Assembly: GCA_035271065.1 (NCBI GenBank)
Contig: DATESB010000189.1
Span: forward strand, 1-12,293
Source: JAAYYM01 sp035271065
GTDB lineage: Bacteria > Bacillota > Clostridia > Lachnospirales > Lachnospiraceae
Reading direction: 5' to 3'
DNA length: 12,293 nt
The translations under genes were made by a program, and so were the position numbers. This document shows, piece by piece, positions 1-7,863 of this stretch; the stretch's first letter is position 1, and each line of letters starts with the position of its first letter. The notes under the pieces were generated by a model. The model saw nothing but the letters and a program-made list of their open reading frames with translations. It did no database searches and had not been told where the DNA came from.

Positions 1-986
1 GTCATAACATAGAAATTGTAAAGAATGCGCTCAAGGCATTACCTTGCGGAACAAAGAATACAATCTCAAAAATTACAGGACTTAGCGTTGCTACTTGCAA
101 TACCCTGTTGAATGAATTAGCCGAGACGGGAGAGATTTTGGAAGTTCCGGATATAGAGAATATCAGTGCTGTTGGACGACCGGCAAAGGCATATCGCTTT
201 AACGAACAGTTTTCTTATATATTATGTATGTATGCAACTACGATTGGCGGGCATCGCAAATTACATTACGGTGTCATGGACTTGTTGGGCCACACTGTGA
301 AAAGTGAAGTTCTAGATAAAACGTTACTCGACTATCGCGAAATAGAGGATTTGATTACGAAATTGATACAAGAATATCCCGCAATAAATGCAATTGGATT
401 TGGAATTCCTGGAATTGTGAATCGGAAAATGGAAGTGGAGGCTTGCGATATTGAGGCTTTGAATGGTTGTCCATTGCGACAACGTCTGACAGAGCAATTC
501 GGTGTAGATGTGGTAGTGGATAATGACATGAATTTGATTGCCTACGGATTTTATCAAGAAGAGTCACCTGAAGAAGACTCATCCATGGCGCTTGTTTCAT
601 TTTTTGAAAATGTATGTGCCGGTTGTGGCATTATTGTGAACGGAACCATTTTCCATGGCAGTACTAATTTTGCAGGAGAGGTTTCTTATCTTCCTTTTGA
701 AATGAGTCATGCAGAACAAATAAAAATGATGAGCACACGAGAGGGCGTGCTGAAATTAGTCTCTAAAACAATATCATCGTTGACGGCAGTTATTAATCCA
801 ACGCAGATCGTTTTGACCGGAGGGCCAATCAAGGAGGATATGTTAGAGGAGTTGGTTCATTTGTGTGAAGCATACATTCCAACGCAGCATATACCAAAAA
901 TACGTTATTCGGCAGATATAGATCACTATTATTTACAGGGGTTATGTGCTCTGACATTAGAATATTTTAATAATCCGTACAAATAA
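1..986 (+). CDS. ROK-family transcriptional regulator, 5' end cut by the window edge
   Basis: This is a sugar-responsive repressor-type protein: an N-terminal winged helix-turn-helix followed by a ROK (sugar kinase/regulator) domain. The reading frame is open from base 3, and TTG 108 is not the true start. Bases 3-200 encode a typical ROK wHTH (TISKITGLSVATCNTLLNEL, then the wing ending in VGRPAKAYRF), so the gene begins upstream, probably missing about 10-25 residues. The ROK core shows a phosphate-1-like DLLG, GIPG at about 409-420, DNDMN (bases 519-533, keeping the catalytic-type Asp), and GCGIIVNGTIFHG followed by AGE (about 625-680). The CxCGxxGC zinc motif that normally follows is absent, and the usual AGExGH is AGEVSY. 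Kinase activity is therefore unlikely and regulation more likely. An MFS transporter follows after 34 nt, which suggests control of its own transport gene; the inducer is unknown. Confidence 0.88.
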   Translation, partial: HNIEIVKNALKALPCGTKNTISKITGLSVATCNTLLNELAETGEILEVPDIENISAVGRPAKAYRFNEQFSYILCMYATTIGGHRKLHYGVMDLLGHTVKSEVLDKTLLDYREIEDLITKLIQEYPAINAIGFGIPGIVNRKMEVEACDIEALNGCPLRQRLTEQFGVDVVVDNDMNLIAYGFYQEESPEEDSSMALVSFFENVCAGCGIIVNGTIFHGSTNFAGEVSYLPFEMSHAEQIKMMSTREGVLKLVSKTISSLTAVINPTQIVLTGGPIKEDMLEELVHLCEAYIPTQHIPKIRYSADIDHYYLQGLCALTLEYFNNPYK

Positions 987-1020
987 CTATTTAATATTGC
1001 GACAGAAAGAGGAAATTATT

Positions 1021-2190
1021 ATGACAACATTACTTGTGATTATTTATTTGGCATTTATTAGTTTGGGATTGCCGGACTCCCTGCTTGGTTCCACATGGCC
1101 GGCAATGCGTCTTGACCTTAATGCACCGCTATCTATGGCGGGAATTATTTCTTTGTTCATATCCGGCTGTACTATTATCAGCAGTTTGAACAGTACAAGG
1201 ATGATTCGCCGTTTTAAAACCAGTAAAGTAACTCTGGTTAGTGTATTCTTGACAGCATCTGCCTTGATTGGATTTTCTTTTGCACCTTCTGTCATCTGGC
1301 TCTTTATCATTGCGATCCCACTTGGTTTGGGAGCAGGTGCAATAGATTCCGGTCTGAATAATTTTGTGGCATTACATTATGAAGCAAGACATATGAGTTG
1401 GCTCCATTGTTTCTGGGGAATTGGAGCAACTTCCGGACCGATCATTATTTCTTCTGTCCTGAAAGTCAGCAATAATTGGCGTGATGGTTACAGAATTATT
1501 TCCTTGATTCAGTTTGTTCTGTTTGTTGCACTTTTGATTACCTTGCCAAAATGGAAGATAGTTGAAACAGATGTTGAGACAGAGGAGCAGGAAGAAAAGG
1601 TGTTATCTAATTTGGAGGCATTAAAACTTCCGGGAGCAAAATGGGCAATCCTATCTTTTGTATGCTACTGTAGCGTTGAAATGACGACAGGTTTGTGGAG
1701 CAGCTCTTATCTGGTAGATCATAAAGGCTTAAGCACAGCAGCGGCAGCAGGATTTGTATCACTGTTCTATGGAGGTATTACAGGCGGAAGAGCATTATCC
1801 GGGTTTCTTACTATGAAATTTAAGACTAACACTTTAATTTTGAGCGGATGTATTGTGAGTATCATAGGAATAATATTATTTATGCTGCCATTGCATGCTG
1901 TATTTTCAGCTATCGCATTGGTACTAATTGGAGTTGGATTGGCCCCTATCTTTCCGGGTATGTTACATCAGACTCCCGTACATTTTGGAAAAGCAGCATC
2001 GCAGACTATGATGGGATTGCAAATGGGAGTTGCTTATGTTGGAAGCACATTTGTACCATTGGCATTTGGGTTGATTGCGGGTAGAGTGAGTACAGCAATA
2101 TTACCCTATTTTTTGATTGGATTTTCTGCCCTCATGTTAATCTGCTGTAAGAGAGTGTCCTATGTTAAGGTAAAAGAGATTGCGGAATAA
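1021..2190 (+). CDS. MFS transporter, FHS/FucP-like (probable sugar permease)
   Basis: This is a hydrophobic 389-residue protein with about 12 predicted membrane helices and a charged, Glu-rich cytoplasmic loop near the middle (VETDVETEEQEEK, about residue 185). That is the usual length and 6+6 layout of the major facilitator superfamily. The first helix reads LGLPDSLLGSTWPAMR, and NNFVALHY...MSWLHCFWGIGAT...GP follows around residues 115-140. Both resemble the fucose:H+ symporter-like branch of MFS proteins. ATG 1021 is chosen because AGAGGA at 1008-1013 is 7 nt upstream; an upstream in-frame TTG at 997 has no such site. The gene lies 34 nt after the ROK regulator, so the two are probably co-transcribed and the regulator may sense the substrate or its phosphate. 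No glycosidase or kinase is nearby, so the substrate cannot be named. No clear terminator follows the stop codon. Confidence 0.88.
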   Translation: MTTLLVIIYLAFISLGLPDSLLGSTWPAMRLDLNAPLSMAGIISLFISGCTIISSLNSTRMIRRFKTSKVTLVSVFLTASALIGFSFAPSVIWLFIIAIPLGLGAGAIDSGLNNFVALHYEARHMSWLHCFWGIGATSGPIIISSVLKVSNNWRDGYRIISLIQFVLFVALLITLPKWKIVETDVETEEQEEKVLSNLEALKLPGAKWAILSFVCYCSVEMTTGLWSSSYLVDHKGLSTAAAAGFVSLFYGGITGGRALSGFLTMKFKTNTLILSGCIVSIIGIILFMLPLHAVFSAIALVLIGVGLAPIFPGMLHQTPVHFGKAASQTMMGLQMGVAYVGSTFVPLAFGLIAGRVSTAILPYFLIGFSALMLICCKRVSYVKVKEIAE

Positions 2191-2208
2191 AGACGGCAGA
2201 TATTCAAA

Positions 2209-2239
2209 TTGAGACTTCCCCTTTTCATTTTATTATACT
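2209..2239 (+). promoter_or_regulatory. Putative sigma-A promoter for the small Cys-rich gene
   Basis: TTGAGA (2209-2214) is a 5/6 match to the -35 box. An AT-rich -10 region follows: TATTAT at 2231-2236 with a 16-nt spacer, or TATACT at 2234-2239 with 19 nt. It lies in the intergenic gap 39-69 bp before ATG 2278. No terminator separates it from the MFS gene, so readthrough is also possible. Confidence 0.45.
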
Positions 2240-2277
2240 ATAATGAATGTACACCCTATGAAGCGGAGGAGTCTCTT

Positions 2278-2517
2278 ATGCCAATAAATACATTTTGTTT
2301 TCTAAAGGGGATAGTGGATTGTGATTCGAGCAGAATTCAGGATTGTAACGGAAAGAGAGTCAAAGAATGCTTACGGGAAACGGAAGCGTCCATTGCCGAA
2401 CAGGAAGAAGAACCGGTATTTTGCTTTTTAAAAGGAGTTGTAAAGTGTTCACCCGGAAGGGTACAGGATTGTAACATCAAACACACTGATAAATGTATGC
2501 TTGAAGAGGATAAATAG
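2278..2517 (+). CDS. Small Cys-rich protein with two tandem C-x7-C-x7-C-x7-C modules
   Basis: I do not recognise a named family. The protein has 79 residues, no signal peptide and no membrane helix. It consists of two copies of one module joined by an acidic linker (EQEEE). In each module four cysteines lie exactly eight residues apart: C7, C15, C23, C31 and C49, C57, C65, C73. Both share the pattern CFLKG-[IV]-V-x-C-x4-R-[IV]-QDCN-x6-C, offset by 42 residues. Eight regularly placed Cys suggest metal or Fe-S binding or a redox role in the cytoplasm; this is inference. ATG 2278 is chosen because GCGGAGGA (2263-2270) is 7 nt upstream; an in-frame TTG at 2209 would add a sequence unlike the modules and would overlap the promoter. 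The gene has its own promoter and a hairpin terminator overlapping its stop, so it appears to be a monocistronic unit. Confidence 0.82.
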   Translation: MPINTFCFLKGIVDCDSSRIQDCNGKRVKECLRETEASIAEQEEEPVFCFLKGVVKCSPGRVQDCNIKHTDKCMLEEDK

Positions 2518-2552
2518 TCGTTTTGGCAGAGGCCTGAAACGGCTATTTTTTT
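2512..2552 (+). terminator. Rho-independent terminator after the small Cys-rich gene
   Basis: TAGTCGTTTTGG (2515-2526) pairs with CCTGAAACGGCTA (2534-2545), including G-U pairs, around a loop of about 7 nt. A run of seven T follows at 2546-2552. The stem begins inside the stop codon. Confidence 0.85.
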
Positions 2553-2564
2553 AGATGAATATTT

Positions 2565-2593
2565 TTGACAATGCACTAGACCTATGGTAAACT
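2565..2593 (+). promoter_or_regulatory. Putative sigma-A promoter of the TPR/AAA-like gene and glgB
   Basis: There is a perfect -35 box TTGACA (2565-2570), a 17-nt spacer, and TAAACT (2588-2593, 4/6 match to TATAAT). It lies just after the preceding terminator and about 75 bp before the start codon at 2669. The long AT-rich leader holds another -10-like TATACT at 2623-2628 without a good -35 box. Confidence 0.65.
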
Positions 2594-2668
2594 TAACTTA
2601 AAATGTGCATATATTGTTGTTTTATACTATTTCAAGGAAAGTCATGACAGTATCGAGGTGAAAAGCAA

Positions 2669-5600
2669 TTGGACAAGTATGAATATCGGGTTCGCGCCGA
2701 GCAGATTAAAACACTTCTAGAAAATAAGGAATATGCAGAGGCGATGAATGTTGCCGATACCGTTGACTGGCGTAGAGTTAAAAGTGTTTCCATGCTTTGT
2801 ACGGTGAGTGAAATATATAAAATCAATAGAAAGTATGAAGAAAGCCGGGATATTTTACTCCTGGCTTATGAACGTTATCCGGAAGGAAGAATGATTGTTT
2901 ATGCATTATGCGAATTGGCAATCAAGATGGAGGAATATGTTCAGGCAGTTGAATACTTGAAAGAATTTGTACAGATTGCACCTCGTGATACCGGAGTCTA
3001 CATTTTAAGATATAAGTTATATGAAGCACAGGACGTTCCGCTAGAGGAGAGAATAGAGGTCCTCGAGGAGTTCAAGGAGAGAGATTACAGAGAAAGATGG
3101 GCGTATGAATTAGCATACCTTTATCATAGAATTGGTTTGGGAACAAAGTGTGTGGAAGAGTGTGACGAAATCATACTTTGGTTCGGCGAGGGTAAATATG
3201 TCATTAAAGCAATGGAATTGAAAATGCTCCATGAGCCTTTGACAGAAGAACAACGCATTAAATATGAGGAGAGAAATCTTCGTCATGAACAGCCACAGGC
3301 AATGGAATATGTAGACAGAAGACCAATGGAGCCAGTTTCACAGGAATCTATGGATGCAATGCGGGCAGCGGAAAGAAAAATGGCAACAGAGCATACCGGA
3401 AATCTATCTCAGTTGTTTGGAGATATTCCTGTAGATCAGGCAGAGCAGTCACAGGTCATTAATGACGATGAAATAGAAGTGAAACCTATGAATATGAGTA
3501 GGTTCAGTACGATTAATTTGCAGGAAGAACTTGCTAAGAGTATGCAGGAGTTCTTGACAACTGAAGGGGCTTCCGGCGAGGTTGACTATGCAGCGCAACC
3601 GGAGCAGTATATGCAGCCGGAGCAGATGCCACCACAGTACGAGCAACCTCAGGAGCAGTACATGCAACCGGAACCGATGCAGCCGCAGTATGAGCAACCT
3701 CAGGAGCAGTACATGCAACCGGAACCGATGCAGCCGCAGTATGAACAACCACAGGAGCAGTACGTACAGCCAGAACCGATGCAGCCGCAGTATGAACAAC
3801 CACAGGAGCAGTACGTGCAACCGGAACCGATTAGTCCGCAGTATGAACAACCAGAGGAGCAGTACGTGCAACCGGAACCAATTAGTCCGCAGCCGGAGAC
3901 AACAGGTAATCAAGAATTGCCGGATGTGGAAGAATTGATTGCGCGCAGAGATAAGTTAATACAGGAAATGCAGGAACGGCAGGAAGAAAAGGATCGACAA
4001 GCACAACCAATCATGCAACAACAAGCTAAGGTGCAGCCCCAGGTAGAGATACAGCCTCAGCAAATGACATATGCTCAGCCGGAAGTGCAGCAAAAACCAG
4101 AAAACGAACCGGAATTCGACAGAATGCTGGCACAGGAGTTGGATGGTCAGATTTCTTTAAGTTTACCGGAAGGCGACATGGTTGATAAGCAGATAACCGG
4201 TCAGATATGTATTGAAGATGTTCTGAAGGAATGGGAAGCCAAGAAACAAGACAGTGCGGCACGTAGAAGAGAAGAAGCTAAGAAGAAATCTCTTAATCAA
4301 ACCAATGATATTTTGGCACAGTTAGTAGGGGTAATTCCGGGTATTGTAGCACCGCCAAAGCAGGAACCGGAAGTTCCATCGGTAGCCACACCAATTGTAC
4401 AAAGTCATGATACAGCGCCAATATCACCAATTACGGAAGAAAAGCCGTCATATGAAACAGTACCGGCAGCAGAGCCGATTACAAACCATGTTTCAGAGCG
4501 AGAGCCTGTTCTGACGATTGAAGAAGAAATATTGCAGGCAAGAGCTGCAAGACAGGAAGAGGCGCAGGAAGACGAACCAGAAGAAATAGCAGAAGAAAAG
4601 GAAGTAAAGGGTAGAACCTCAGAGATAAAGATGGCCTTTGATGCACAGGAAAAGCAGAGGGCCTTAGAAGTGACGGGAAGAATACCAAACATTATTCTCC
4701 CAAGTGCACCAAAGAAAATGGAAAAAGTGGAAGAAGAAACGGATGAGATAGAAGAAATTGAGGAAATCAATCAGCCGGAAGAACTACCGACAGTTGAAGA
4801 AATTCCGGAAGAGCCACCAATTGTTGAAGAAATGACAGCAGAGCCATCGGTAATTGAGGAAGTTGCGGAGGAAATCCGTGAGGAAGAACCAACTCCTGAA
4901 CCAACTTCCGAACCAACGCCCGAAGAAACGCCTGAGGAAGAACCAGAAGACGAAGAAGAAGAAAAGAAAAAGAAGAAAAAGGGCAGACCCAGTTATATGA
5001 CGATGGAAGAAGGACCAAAGAGCAAACGCGACTTTGATCCGGAAGAACAGCGCATATTTGCTCCATTTGATGGAATCGAAGTTGTGAAGGCACAAGTAGT
5101 CGAAGCCATGGAAAACATCAGTATGGATGCAGGACGTGGTAATATTCTGATTATGGGTTCTCTTGAATCCGGCAGAAAAGGTTTCTCGATTGATATGATT
5201 AAGGCATTGCAGATCATAGATACCAGGTTTTCCGGAAAAGTTGCAAAAATCACCGGGCAGGCAATGAACAAAAAGGATGTCAAAGCAACGATTACCAAAT
5301 TAACAGGTGGTGCCTTGATTATTGAAGAAGCCGGTGGTTTAACCAAAGAAAATATGCAGATTATGTGCAATACTTTGAAGAATGATATTTCAACTATGAT
5401 TGTAGTACTTGAAGATACAAAGAGTGAAATGAAACATTTATTGCACGATGTATCAGCTATGAAAGAAGTGTTCAATGCAAAAATAGATATTCCGGAATAC
5501 AGCAATGATGATTTAGTTGCGTATGCCAAGGGATATGCCAAGGAATTGGAATATAGTATTGATGAAATGGGAATTCTTGCATTATACACCAGAATTGGTG

Positions 5601-5776
5601 AGCGACAGACGTTAGACCATATTGTATCCTTGGAGGAGGTAAGGGAAATAGTCGATGCAGCAATTAAGCATGTTGATAAAAAGAACATTTCTCATTTTAC
5701 CGATATTTTGTTTGCAAAGAGATACGATGATGATGATTATATCATATTGAGAGAGAAGGACTTCATTACAAAATAA
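2669..5776 (+). CDS. Large TPR-like / Q-P-E-rich linker / degenerate AAA+-like protein
   Basis: This is a 1035-residue, apparently cytoplasmic protein; I do not recognise a named family for the whole. Residues 1 to about 210 form TPR-like helix pairs (for example NRKYEESRDILLLAYERYP and EEYVQAVEYLKEFVQIAP). Residues about 310-410 carry a 17-residue tandem repeat, and a long, probably disordered Gln/Pro/Glu-rich region follows. An acidic stretch (about 690-765) ends in KKKKKKGRPSY. Residues about 795-1035 look like an AAA+ domain with a lid, SpoVK/CbbX-like. The P-loop position reads GSLESGRKGF (G830-F839), lacking the GK[ST] core. The Walker B-like strand is ALIIEEAGG (E886-E887). A scaffold or adaptor role is inferred. 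The start is TTG 2669 with GAGGTG at 2655-2660 (8 nt); the upstream ATG at 2644 is out of frame. glgB follows after 22 nt, so the two are probably co-transcribed. Confidence 0.85.
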   Translation: MDKYEYRVRAEQIKTLLENKEYAEAMNVADTVDWRRVKSVSMLCTVSEIYKINRKYEESRDILLLAYERYPEGRMIVYALCELAIKMEEYVQAVEYLKEFVQIAPRDTGVYILRYKLYEAQDVPLEERIEVLEEFKERDYRERWAYELAYLYHRIGLGTKCVEECDEIILWFGEGKYVIKAMELKMLHEPLTEEQRIKYEERNLRHEQPQAMEYVDRRPMEPVSQESMDAMRAAERKMATEHTGNLSQLFGDIPVDQAEQSQVINDDEIEVKPMNMSRFSTINLQEELAKSMQEFLTTEGASGEVDYAAQPEQYMQPEQMPPQYEQPQEQYMQPEPMQPQYEQPQEQYMQPEPMQPQYEQPQEQYVQPEPMQPQYEQPQEQYVQPEPISPQYEQPEEQYVQPEPISPQPETTGNQELPDVEELIARRDKLIQEMQERQEEKDRQAQPIMQQQAKVQPQVEIQPQQMTYAQPEVQQKPENEPEFDRMLAQELDGQISLSLPEGDMVDKQITGQICIEDVLKEWEAKKQDSAARRREEAKKKSLNQTNDILAQLVGVIPGIVAPPKQEPEVPSVATPIVQSHDTAPISPITEEKPSYETVPAAEPITNHVSEREPVLTIEEEILQARAARQEEAQEDEPEEIAEEKEVKGRTSEIKMAFDAQEKQRALEVTGRIPNIILPSAPKKMEKVEEETDEIEEIEEINQPEELPTVEEIPEEPPIVEEMTAEPSVIEEVAEEIREEEPTPEPTSEPTPEETPEEEPEDEEEEKKKKKKGRPSYMTMEEGPKSKRDFDPEEQRIFAPFDGIEVVKAQVVEAMENISMDAGRGNILIMGSLESGRKGFSIDMIKALQIIDTRFSGKVAKITGQAMNKKDVKATITKLTGGALIIEEAGGLTKENMQIMCNTLKNDISTMIVVLEDTKSEMKHLLHDVSAMKEVFNAKIDIPEYSNDDLVAYAKGYAKELEYSIDEMGILALYTRIGERQTLDHIVSLEEVREIVDAAIKHVDKKNISHFTDILFAKRYDDDDYIILREKDFITK
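3602..3892 (+). repeat. 51-bp in-frame tandem repeat, about 5.7 copies
   Basis: Units begin at 3602, 3653, 3704, 3755, 3806 and 3857, each encoding a variant of EQYMQPEPMQPQYEQPQ. Units 2 and 3 differ at only two bases. The later units change QP to SP (EPISPQ), and the sixth decays after 36 bp. Because 51 is a multiple of 3, a change in copy number keeps the frame and alters only the length of the linker. Confidence 0.95.
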
Positions 5777-5798
5777 TAAAGTACCGGAGGATTGTATT

Positions 5799-7769
5799 AT
5801 GGCAGGAATTAAGAAAGTAGCAGAGAAAAAGGTAAAAGAAGCACCAAAGGCAGCCGTTAAGCCAAAAAATTTGGAGAATACTTCGTTTTTGTCAGACATG
5901 GATCAATATCTCTTTGGTATGGGCACTCATTATGAGATCTATAAAAAATTGGGTGCACATCAAGCAACTAAAAATAGCAAAAAAGGAATGCATTTTGCAG
6001 TATGGGCACCAAATGCAACGGCGGTTAGTCTGATTGGAGAATTTAACGGCTGGGATGAATCTGCAAATTGTATGGAGAGGCTGGAGCCAAGCGGTATCTA
6101 TGAGACTTTTGTGGAAGGACTTGGTTGTGGCGAACTATATAAATATCAAATAACAACAGCAACGGGAGAAAAACTTTATAAATCAGACCCATTTGGTAAT
6201 TATGCAGAGTTAAGACCGGCAACAGCATCGATTACAACCGATATTACAAAATTTAAATGGAGCGATGCTACATGGATTAAGAAGAGAACCGCTGCTAATA
6301 TCAAAGAGGAACCAATGGCAATCTATGAATGCCATATTGGTTCATGGATGAGACATCCGGGCAGAAAGGATGACGGATTTTATTCTTACCGCGAATTTGC
6401 CGACAGATTGGTTGAATATTTGAGTGAAATGAAGTATACCCATGTGGAACTAATGGGAATTGCGGAATATCCGTTTGACGGTTCATGGGGATATCAGGTA
6501 ACGGGATATTATGCGCCGACTTCTCGCTATGGGAAGCCTGAGGATTTCATGTATCTGATTAATTTGCTTCATAAGAATAATGTAGGTGTTATATTGGATT
6601 GGGTTCCGGCACATTTCCCCAAGGATGCGCATGGACTTGCCAATTTTGATGGTACGTGTTTGTATGAATATGCAGATCCCAGAAAAGGTGAACATCCTGA
6701 TTGGGGCACAAAAATATTTGACTACGGAAAAAATGAAGTAAAGAATTTCTTGATTGCCAATGCACTTTTCTGGCTCAAAGAATTTCACATAGACGGTTTG
6801 CGTGTAGATGCAGTTGCGTCTATGCTATATTTGGATTATGGTAAGGAAGACGGACAGTGGATTGCAAATAAATATGGTGGAAATCATAATCTGGAAGCAA
6901 TCGAGTTATTTAAACACTTGAATTCTATTGTTGCAGGGCAATGTCCAGGCGTTATGATGATTGCTGAGGAATCAACAGCATGGCCCAAAGTGACAGATAC
7001 ACCGGAAAATGACGGTCTTGGATTTACTTTTAAGTGGAATATGGGCTGGATGCATGACTTCTGTGATTATATGAAGTTAGATCCGATATTTAGACGTGAT
7101 AACCACTATAAACTAACTTTTGCAATGAGTTATCATTATAGCGAACGATATATTTTAACTTTGTCACATGATGAAGTGGTTCACTTGAAATGTTCTATGC
7201 TTAATAAGATGCCGGGATATTATACTGATAAATTTGCAAATCTGAGAGTCGGATATACGTATATGTTTGGTCATGCAGGAAAGAAACTTTTGTTTATGGG
7301 ACAGGATTTCGGCCAGGATCAGGAGTGGAGTGAAGCAAGAGAACTGGAATGGCATATGCTGGAGGATGATTTACATTCCGGAATGGCAAAGTATGTGAAG
7401 GAACTATTGAAGATATATAACAAATATCCATGTTTATATGAGTTGGATTATGATCCGAAGGGATTTAGGTGGATTAATGCTGATGATACATATAAAAGTA
7501 TCTACAGTTTTGTAAGATATTCTGCCACCGGAAAGAATAATTTACTATTTGTTTTGAACTTTACTCCGATTGCAAGGGACGATTATCGGGTAGGAGTACC
7601 GGAAAATAAGAAGTATAAGTTGTTATTAAATAGTGATGAAAAGGAATTTGGCGGAAGTGGCAAAGAACAAGAAGAAATATATGTAGCTGATGAAATGGAA
7701 TGGGACGGACAGCCTTATTCGATTGCATATGAACTACCGGCATATGGCGCAGCCGTGTTTATGTTCTAA
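5799..7769 (+). CDS. glgB: 1,4-alpha-glucan (glycogen) branching enzyme
   Basis: The enzyme cuts an alpha-1,4 glucan chain and rejoins it through alpha-1,6 bonds, making branches in glycogen in the cytoplasm. It has 656 residues. A Lys/Ala/Pro-rich tail (about 1-27) is followed by QYLFGMGTHYEIYKKLGAH and a CBM48 domain (about 60-135, with FAVWAPNA and GEFNGWD). The GH13 barrel has its four regions: DWVPAHF, DGLRVDAVASM (nucleophile Asp337), AEEST (acid/base Glu390) and LSHDE (Asp458). A C-terminal beta domain ends in YGAAVFMF. It is shorter than the enterobacterial enzyme because it lacks the extra N1 domain. GGAGG at 5786-5790 is 8 nt before ATG 5799. It follows the TPR/AAA-like gene by 22 nt and is closed by a terminator. 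No glgC, glgA or glgP is in the window. Confidence 0.97.
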   Translation: MAGIKKVAEKKVKEAPKAAVKPKNLENTSFLSDMDQYLFGMGTHYEIYKKLGAHQATKNSKKGMHFAVWAPNATAVSLIGEFNGWDESANCMERLEPSGIYETFVEGLGCGELYKYQITTATGEKLYKSDPFGNYAELRPATASITTDITKFKWSDATWIKKRTAANIKEEPMAIYECHIGSWMRHPGRKDDGFYSYREFADRLVEYLSEMKYTHVELMGIAEYPFDGSWGYQVTGYYAPTSRYGKPEDFMYLINLLHKNNVGVILDWVPAHFPKDAHGLANFDGTCLYEYADPRKGEHPDWGTKIFDYGKNEVKNFLIANALFWLKEFHIDGLRVDAVASMLYLDYGKEDGQWIANKYGGNHNLEAIELFKHLNSIVAGQCPGVMMIAEESTAWPKVTDTPENDGLGFTFKWNMGWMHDFCDYMKLDPIFRRDNHYKLTFAMSYHYSERYILTLSHDEVVHLKCSMLNKMPGYYTDKFANLRVGYTYMFGHAGKKLLFMGQDFGQDQEWSEARELEWHMLEDDLHSGMAKYVKELLKIYNKYPCLYELDYDPKGFRWINADDTYKSIYSFVRYSATGKNNLLFVLNFTPIARDDYRVGVPENKKYKLLLNSDEKEFGGSGKEQEEIYVADEMEWDGQPYSIAYELPAYGAAVFMF

Positions 7770-7791
7770 TCAGGAGTGATATAACAGTCAG

Positions 7792-7825
7792 AAGACAGGG
7801 ATATTGGTATTTCCCTGTCTTTTTA
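7792..7825 (+). terminator. Rho-independent terminator after glgB
   Basis: AAGACAGGGA (7792-7801) pairs perfectly with TCCCTGTCTT (7812-7821) around a 10-nt loop. A T-rich tail follows. It lies 22 bp after the glgB stop codon. Confidence 0.93.
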
Positions 7826-7863
7826 CTTATTTGGTACAAGCGACAATTCTTTGTATCTATCTA

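Noticed and set aside
108..986. A start at TTG 108 for the ROK gene
   Set aside because: The open frame upstream encodes the first helices of the DNA-binding domain, so TTG 108 is an internal codon.
1848..2084. A 78-codon + strand open frame within the MFS gene
   Set aside because: It is out of frame with a clear membrane transporter and has no ribosome binding site.
2603..2647. A 14-codon upstream frame (MCIYCCFILFQGKS) before the TPR/AAA-like gene
   Set aside because: It has no ribosome binding site and no attenuator-like hairpin after it; chance is likely.
3449..3913. A 154-codon open frame on the - strand rich in Leu/Arg/His
   Set aside because: It is the antisense shadow of the 51-bp Gln/Pro/Glu repeat and has no credible start context; the + strand frame has domains at both ends.
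4993..5688. A 231-codon - strand open frame
   Set aside because: It lies opposite the conserved AAA+-like domain, has no family resemblance, and is rich in Ser/Ile as expected of an antisense shadow.
7831..7859. A possible sigma-A promoter (TTGGTA-N17-TATCTA) before the FliK-like gene
   Set aside because: Both boxes are weak, and the sigma-28-type site just downstream is a much better match.
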